DNA from: Myxococcales bacterium
GTDB taxonomy: Bacteria > Myxococcota_C > UBA6777
Length of the DNA stretch: 9,447 bases
Assembly: GCA_027005175.1 (NCBI GenBank)
Contig: JALTMC010000883.1
Span: forward strand, 1 to 9,447
Direction: 5' to 3'
The position numbers and the translations under genes were made by a program. Positions 6,924 through 9,447 of the stretch are shown here, in pieces. The notes below the pieces were generated by a model, which worked only from the letters and a program-made list of their open reading frames with translations, did no database searches and was not told where the DNA came from. How positions within the stretch are numbered: the first letter of the stretch is position 1; each line of letters opens with the position of its first letter.

Positions 6924-7781
6924 ATGAGAGTAAGAACAATTGTACTTCTTCGCTGGGGATGGCTCACGTCTTGTTGTGTGCTATTGCTACTTTCGCTGGC
7001 TCGATGTAGTCAGACAGAACCCAGCACCGAATGTAACTTTGATCACCAATGCAAAGAAAAAGGAGCACGCTGTATTTACAGTGATCCAACATGCGGAGGG
7101 AATGTTGGGAATTTAAGCTGTAAAGGGGTCTGTAAGGTCGTGAACTCCGAGAACAACAACAACACAACTTGTGCCTGTAAAAAAGACGAGGATTGCAACT
7201 ATCCCTTTGAGGGTTGCGGTAACTGCCAATGTTACAAGCGTTCGGTTCTAGTATGCAAGACAGAGAAAGATTGTGGTCGAGGACGTCTCTGTGTTGGAAA
7301 GCCAGGTAAGCGAGTTTGTGAGATCCGCACCACATGCTCCAAAGATTCGGACTGTTTGAACAACTATGTCTGTCGAGCACAGAGCTGTTGCAGTGTCTCT
7401 TCTGGCCGATGTCCTGGTCAATGCAAAACTGGAAGCTCATGCCAGGATGATCTGGACTGCCTCGTATGTGGCTTGTCTTGCAAAGATGGGCAGTGTGCAA
7501 AAGCTGGACCCAGTTGTTCGGGTGTCAAATGCACCGCAAACAAAGATTGTACACAATGTGGTGGTACTTGCCTGGCAGGGTTTTGTAAGGTCAACAACCT
7601 ACCCAACTGTCTCGGCAAAGTATGCACCTCAAACGCAGAATGCTCTCCTTGTGGCAGCCTTTGCAGAGCAGGAAAATGCCAAAAAACAGGAACCCCCACC
7701 TGCAATACAGGAAGCTGTATTTCCGACAGTGATTGTAAGAGTCGCGGACTCAACTCTTGCTTGAATGCATGTTGTCGCTAG
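6924..7781 (+). CDS. Cysteine-rich repeat protein, probable secreted lipoprotein
   Basis: The ATG at 6924 gives 285 residues. The N-terminus MRVRTIVLLRWGW plus a Leu-rich core looks like a signal peptide ending at L-A-R-C (Cys28). This resembles a lipobox, but Arg at -1 is atypical, so lipidation is likely rather than certain. After Cys28 there are 46 cysteines in 257 residues, an even number compatible with an all-disulfide fold in an oxidising compartment. The C-terminal part is modular: three consecutive 31-residue units (167-197, 198-228, 229-259) have spacing C-x4/5-C-x5-C-x2-C-x3-C-x4-C, and a shortened fourth unit (260-285) ends in CCR. Repeated 'C-x4-5-DC' pairs (KDEDC, TEKDC, SKDSDC, NKDC) also occur earlier. 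The layout recalls Dickkopf-type or EGF-like Cys-rich modules found in myxobacterial lipoproteins; that comparison is from memory. It is transcribed divergently from the two-helix gene. A surface role in adhesion or binding is only a guess. Confidence 0.85.
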   Translation: MRVRTIVLLRWGWLTSCCVLLLLSLARCSQTEPSTECNFDHQCKEKGARCIYSDPTCGGNVGNLSCKGVCKVVNSENNNNTTCACKKDEDCNYPFEGCGNCQCYKRSVLVCKTEKDCGRGRLCVGKPGKRVCEIRTTCSKDSDCLNNYVCRAQSCCSVSSGRCPGQCKTGSSCQDDLDCLVCGLSCKDGQCAKAGPSCSGVKCTANKDCTQCGGTCLAGFCKVNNLPNCLGKVCTSNAECSPCGSLCRAGKCQKTGTPTCNTGSCISDSDCKSRGLNSCLNACCR

Positions 7782-8071
7782 CAATTTTCGTTCATGCTTC
7801 TTGCCTTGTGCAAATCTGATGCTACAATGCTCGATACGGGAGACCCGGTGAATCGCTTTGACACTATTTTTCAAGGGATTTGGCCTTGTGGTTTGTCGTA
7901 AGAGTAAGAGTAAGACCATTTCACATGCCCGAGTGCCCAAAAAGACGGATGTCCTTCCAAGACAAAGGCTGTGATGGCTCTGGGTTGAGATGGTAAAGGG
8001 TGTAAGAGTTAACAGAAACAGTGAACAACGGATCGGCCTGCATGTAGCGTGTGTGCCGCGATCATACTCTG
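7782..8071. other. Intergenic gap before the kinase gene, with a GTAAGA triplicate
   Basis: There is no supportable gene here. A perfect GTAAGA triplet repeat lies at 7898-7915, and a short hairpin CGGG-AGA-CCCG at 7837-7847 follows the lipoprotein stop. The hairpin has no adjacent T-run, so it is a weak terminator candidate. No convincing -35/-10 pair for the kinase gene was found. Confidence 0.5.
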
Positions 8072-9447
8072 ATGATGGTTTGTCCTCAATGTGGAAAACG
8101 ATACCCTCCTGGCGCAGAGATGTGCCAGGTCGACGGGGGTCGTTTGTCTCAACTAACCGAAGACCCGTACAAAGGTTATCAAATCGCCAATTTCCAATTG
8201 GAAAAGCAAATTGGACGCGGTGGATTTGGCCTGGTGTATCTTGCCAATCATATCGACCTCGGAACTCAGGTCGCCATTAAAATCCTTCGCAAACAATACA
8301 CCACAGATGAACAATTGGTGGAGCGCTTTAAAAGGGAAGCTCGCGTCTCCAGCCAGATCAGACACCCCAACGTTGTCCAGATCAGCGACTTTGGATTCGA
8401 CCAAACCATCGGATTCTACTACATCATGGAATTCCTCGATGGCGTGTCTCTGTCCCATATCATGAAGACATATACACGCGGTATGCATCTCGAACGATTG
8501 CTGCCGATCATGCAACAGATGTGCTCGGCTTTGGACTTGGCACACAGTCGAAATGTGGTGCACCGGGATTTAAAGCCATCCAATATCTTCCTGATCGAAC
8601 ACTTTGGCCAGAAAGATGTCGTCAAAATTCTCGACTTTGGAATCGCCAAAGTATTGCAAGGTGAAGAGGGCAAGGGGGTGACTGCCACAGGACAGATCGT
8701 AGGCTCCCCTCGCTTTATGAGTCCAGAGCAAGCTCGTGGACGTCACAGTGAAGTCGATCCGCGCTCCGATATCTATGCCCTAGGTGTCATGTTGTTTTGG
8801 ATGCTCACAGGGCGACTTCCTTTTGAGTCCAAGCAATTGGCACGCTTGTTATTTATGCACATCAAGGCGCCACCTCCCACCTTGAACTCTATCCGCTCTG
8901 CGCCACACTTTACACCACAACTGGAGGCCGTTGTTGCGGCAGCGTTGGCCAAGGACAAAGCCTCACGACCTCCAACCGCCGGAGAGCTCTACCATCGATT
9001 GGAGAAAGCCTGTCGAGCAACACCCAATCCAAACCGTCGCCCTTTGCTCGATCCCTTTGGGACCGATCCAGAAGATCGGACGGTTCGAGTCACACGCAAC
9101 ACTCCGCAAGATCCTGGCATCGCTGCGATGCTCCCTTCGGCGATGCCGGAGACATCTACTCATCTCAACGCCTTAGAGAAGGAAGAGGAGAGGCAACACA
9201 CCATTGATGCCACACGTTCGTTACAAGGTAACATGAGTGAAGACGACGATTCGGACCACACTCATATCGACAACATTGAGCACATTCACAAGCTATTGGA
9301 TGAGAAAGAAGCTTCGCTTCCCACGGCTTCGGCCATAGGAGTCCCTCGACTGCCAACTTCTGGGACCATCCCACCTCCGGGACGTGTGTTTCCTTCTTCC
9401 CCCCCCCCATCCATGCCTCCGGCGATGCCTCCTGGAATGTTCGCGAA
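8072..9447 (+). CDS. Zinc-ribbon-led serine/threonine protein kinase (Hanks type), 3' partial
   Basis: The frame is open to the right edge (458 codons seen). An in-frame TAG at 8045 limits the start to GTG 8051 or the paired ATGs at 8072/8075. I use 8072 because the product then begins MMVCPQCG; no good Shine-Dalgarno precedes any option. Residues 4-21 form a CxxC...CxxDG zinc-ribbon-like leader (Cys4, Cys7, Cys18, Asp21), a common preface in myxobacterial kinases. The kinase domain spans about 41-315: glycine loop GRGGFGLVY (48-56), Lys70 in VAIK, alpha-C Glu89, HRDLKPSN with catalytic Asp166, Lys168 and Asn171, DFG Asp188, SPE (217-219) in place of APE, and Arg299 in SRPPTAGEL. All catalytic residues are present, so it should be active in transferring phosphate from ATP to Ser/Thr. 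The activation loop carries TATG threonines suitable for autophosphorylation. After the domain come an acidic, His-containing helix (EDDDSDHTHIDNIEHIHKLL) and a Pro/Met-rich linker. Any membrane helix or sensor domain lies beyond the window. The substrate is unknown. Confidence 0.95.
   Translation, partial: MMVCPQCGKRYPPGAEMCQVDGGRLSQLTEDPYKGYQIANFQLEKQIGRGGFGLVYLANHIDLGTQVAIKILRKQYTTDEQLVERFKREARVSSQIRHPNVVQISDFGFDQTIGFYYIMEFLDGVSLSHIMKTYTRGMHLERLLPIMQQMCSALDLAHSRNVVHRDLKPSNIFLIEHFGQKDVVKILDFGIAKVLQGEEGKGVTATGQIVGSPRFMSPEQARGRHSEVDPRSDIYALGVMLFWMLTGRLPFESKQLARLLFMHIKAPPPTLNSIRSAPHFTPQLEAVVAAALAKDKASRPPTAGELYHRLEKACRATPNPNRRPLLDPFGTDPEDRTVRVTRNTPQDPGIAAMLPSAMPETSTHLNALEKEEERQHTIDATRSLQGNMSEDDDSDHTHIDNIEHIHKLLDEKEASLPTASAIGVPRLPTSGTIPPPGRVFPSSPPPSMPPAMPPGMFA
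9399..9408 (+). repeat. Run of 10 C within the kinase proline-rich linker
   Basis: Ten consecutive C bases sit in codons for Ser-Pro-Pro-Pro. Such a tract can slip during replication. A one-base change would shift the frame after the kinase domain, leaving the catalytic part intact but removing the native C-terminal part. It could equally be an assembly or sequencing length error; the frame is open on both sides as given. Confidence 0.9.

Noticed and set aside
7366-7764. 132-codon plus-strand frame overlapping the Cys-rich gene.
   Set aside because: It is an out-of-frame shadow; the regular cysteine spacing and signal peptide identify the real frame.
7837-7847. CGGG-AGA-CCCG hairpin as the terminator of the Cys-rich gene.
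   Set aside because: The stem is only four base pairs and is not followed by a T-run; the nearest T5 is about 20 bases downstream.
8153-8563. 136-codon minus-strand open frame.
   Set aside because: It lies wholly opposite the kinase domain, whose motifs are unmistakable, so it is a shadow of that gene.

Overview
The window most resembles a chromosomal segment of a myxobacterium-like (Myxococcota / former Deltaproteobacteria) genome with a roughly even base composition. This rests on three things: a Ser/Thr protein kinase with an N-terminal CxxC zinc-ribbon-like leader, a cysteine-rich secreted lipoprotein, and a small exported protein with two glycine-rich membrane helices. The lineage is an inference from gene style, not from a marker gene. 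No RNA gene, insertion sequence, CRISPR array or phage gene was seen.

Layout. (1) Positions 1-5859, + strand: the 3' part (1952 codons) of a giant membrane protein of unknown function. It enters from the left edge inside a Glu/Ala repeat region. It carries three separate in-frame minisatellites (30-, 21- and 18-bp units) and two different internal tandem duplications of membrane modules. (2) Positions 5860-6120: a 38-bp tandem array fills the gap between two convergent genes and supplies the last codons of the second. (3) Positions 6103-6648, - strand: a 181-residue exported protein with two predicted membrane helices. (4) Positions 6649-6923: a divergent intergenic region with a 27-bp direct duplication, two adjacent perfect inverted repeats and three CAGGCAT boxes. 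(5) Positions 6924-7781, + strand: a 285-residue probable lipoprotein with 46 cysteines after the candidate lipid-attachment Cys and C-terminal 31-residue modules. (6) Positions 7782-8071: an intergenic gap. (7) From 8072 to the right edge, + strand: a Ser/Thr protein kinase with all catalytic motifs. Its C-terminus lies outside the window, and a run of 10 C lies in its proline-rich linker.

How they fit together. The genes are not an obvious operon: gene 1 converges on gene 2, gene 2 diverges from gene 3, and gene 4 is 290 bp from gene 3. The common theme is the cell envelope: an inner-membrane giant, an exported two-helix protein, a secreted Cys-rich protein and a signalling kinase. A functional link between them is speculative. 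The most unusual content is the giant protein (modular duplications plus several minisatellites) and the repeat-filled intergenic regions around the two small envelope genes.
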